DNA from: Silurus meridionalis
Lineage: Eukaryota > Chordata > Actinopteri > Siluriformes > Siluridae
Length of the DNA stretch: 64,000 bases
NCBI RefSeq assembly: GCF_014805685.1
Contig: NC_060896.1
Location: 6,868,889-6,932,888 of the forward strand
Direction of reading: 5' to 3'
The notes beneath the pieces are model-generated. The model searched no databases and was not told the origin of the DNA. It saw only the letters and a list, made by a program, of their open reading frames with translations. This document shows positions 63,301 through 64,000 of the stretch, piece by piece (within the stretch, counting starts at the first letter, position 1; every line of letters begins with the position of its first letter). Position numbers and translations under genes: made by a program.

Positions 63301-64000
63301 GGGCCTGACCATCATCAAAAGGATGAATATCTGGACTGGGCTTCAGATATAGTGAAATGTCTTTTTTAATAGGCTCAGGTTGACCTAAAAGAAGAGATGC
63401 CTTCAGACCCACAATACCACTGTCTTGCTCAACATCAAGCTCATGATCCAGTTCAGGGTCAGATGTTGGGGAGCTGGCTTCCTCAATGGAGTTTGTGAGA
63501 TGCGAGGACCTTCCACTGCTGGACTCACTAGTCAGGTCTAACTCTGTCTCCGAGATTGATGAAATCATGTTACTAACCAGTGGACCACCACAGGCAAACT
63601 CTGCCTCCAACTCACCCTCAAGATCAGAGTCAGACCCAGGAGAGCTAAGGTCATCACTGTGGTGGTCAGACTCTGCATAGCGCTTGGCATTCATGTCAGC
63701 AATGCCAGGGTCAGAGGAAGGAGATGTTGTGTCATTTGATGCAGAAGCAGCAGCTAGATTCGAGTCATAAGACTCATCTCTGGGTTCAGATTGACTGGAC
63801 AACGCATGGACAGACAGACAAGATGGTTCTGTCGGTTCAATGCAGGGAAACTCTACATAGGATGAGCCTTCTTCTTCCTTACAAGTTAGATTAAAGGTCT
63901 CGTGACTCATGAAGTCAATCTCAAATTCCTTATCTAACTCTTCGTCTGACAGAGGGGTCTCTGCATCATTCCCGAGTGGTGCTGTAGAAGATAGGCATTT
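59515..64000 (-). CDS. mapk8ip2: C-Jun-amino-terminal kinase-interacting protein 2 (JIP2), 3' part of gene
   Basis: Scaffold for JNK-pathway kinases and kinesin cargo adaptor. Minus-strand exons in coding order: 64000 (open)-61921, 61643-61568, 61437-61265, 61156-61047, 60952-60830, 60692-60622, 60508-60410, 59587-59515 (TAA at 59515-59517). All junctions GT-AG; phases join without error, giving 934 residues in the window. The large exon encodes an acidic, Ser-rich region ending in the conserved YTLVVDENT and KKFLNVFVN blocks. The SH3 domain follows (about in-window residues 715-772, with [20 protein letters not shown]), then the PTB domain (about 783-925, with [20 protein letters not shown] and [20 protein letters not shown]). 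The C-terminus CPTEDIYLE is the JIP1/JIP2 kinesin light chain-binding tail. QESMRPVAE and [15 protein letters not shown] favour JIP2 over JIP1, as does linkage to arsa. N-terminal exons and the JNK-binding motif lie beyond base 64000. Confidence 0.96.
59591..59645 (-). repeat. mapk8ip2: (UG)n tract at the last mapk8ip2 acceptor
   Basis: CA on the plus strand, so UG in the pre-mRNA. It ends three bases before the AG (59589-59588) of the final acceptor. The usual pyrimidine tract is replaced by UG; a U-rich stretch lies only on its far upstream side. Confidence 0.95.
59885..59949 (-). repeat. mapk8ip2: (AC)n in last mapk8ip2 intron
   Basis: TG on the plus strand, so AC in the pre-mRNA. About 64 nt, complementary to the UG tract 240 nt downstream. 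Confidence 0.95.
60316..60356 (-). repeat. mapk8ip2: (AC)n in last mapk8ip2 intron, donor side
   Basis: TG on the plus strand with one GAG interruption; AC in the pre-mRNA. About 55 nt after the donor at 60409. Confidence 0.92.
60779..60824 (-). repeat. mapk8ip2: (GA)n immediately after a mapk8ip2 donor
   Basis: TC on the plus strand. In the sense strand the donor GTGAGAGC at 60829 runs straight into about 45 nt of GA-rich sequence within a 137-nt intron. Confidence 0.9.

Overview
This window is eukaryotic and comes from a ray-finned fish. The evidence is: two spliced vertebrate genes with canonical GT-AG introns, an AT-rich background, more than twenty CA/TG microsatellites, and several teleost-type mobile elements (Tc1-like transposons, tRNA-headed SINEs, L2-, L1- and Jockey-type LINE relics). 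An otophysan, possibly catfish-like, genome would fit the repeat content. That placement is an inference and species cannot be read from the sequence.

Layout. Bases 1 to about 49,300 hold no protein-coding exon that I can support. They are a repeat-rich desert of simple repeats, DNA-transposon relics and LINE/SINE fragments, with some blocks of unique-looking DNA between them. Bases 49,320-50,155 are a compound TTTC-type tandem array abutting the arsa promoter. Bases 50,407-55,367 (+) carry a complete eight-exon arylsulfatase A gene (arsa, 503 codons). Every catalytic and calcium-binding residue checked falls at the human residue number. Bases 55,368-59,514 are the convergent interval holding both 3' untranslated regions, with one MITE 13 bp after the arsa stop and another at 57,871-58,191. 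Bases 59,515-64,000 (-) carry the last eight coding exons of mapk8ip2 (JIP2 scaffold), open at the right edge. They encode the acidic middle region, the SH3 domain, the PTB domain and the kinesin-light-chain-binding C-terminus.

Context. Tail-to-tail mapk8ip2 and arsa is the same arrangement as in human 22q13.33, where SHANK3 follows on the far side of ARSA. The empty 50 kb to the left would therefore be the arsa-shank3 interval, but no SHANK3 exon was recognised. The two genes share synteny, not a pathway: arsa is a lysosomal sulfatase and mapk8ip2 is a neuronal JNK scaffold.

Best leads. (1) The last intron of mapk8ip2 has a UG-repeat in place of the pyrimidine tract at its 3' splice site, complementary CA-repeats upstream, and an in-frame stop spanning the donor site, so retention would remove the kinesin-binding tail. 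(2) The arsa promoter has a near-perfect CLEAR (TFEB) palindrome with two related E-box-like copies, followed by a uORF and a start-stop element. (3) Several nested or rearranged mobile elements have readable histories. I found no evidence of a novel multi-gene system, CRISPR array or other non-standard locus.
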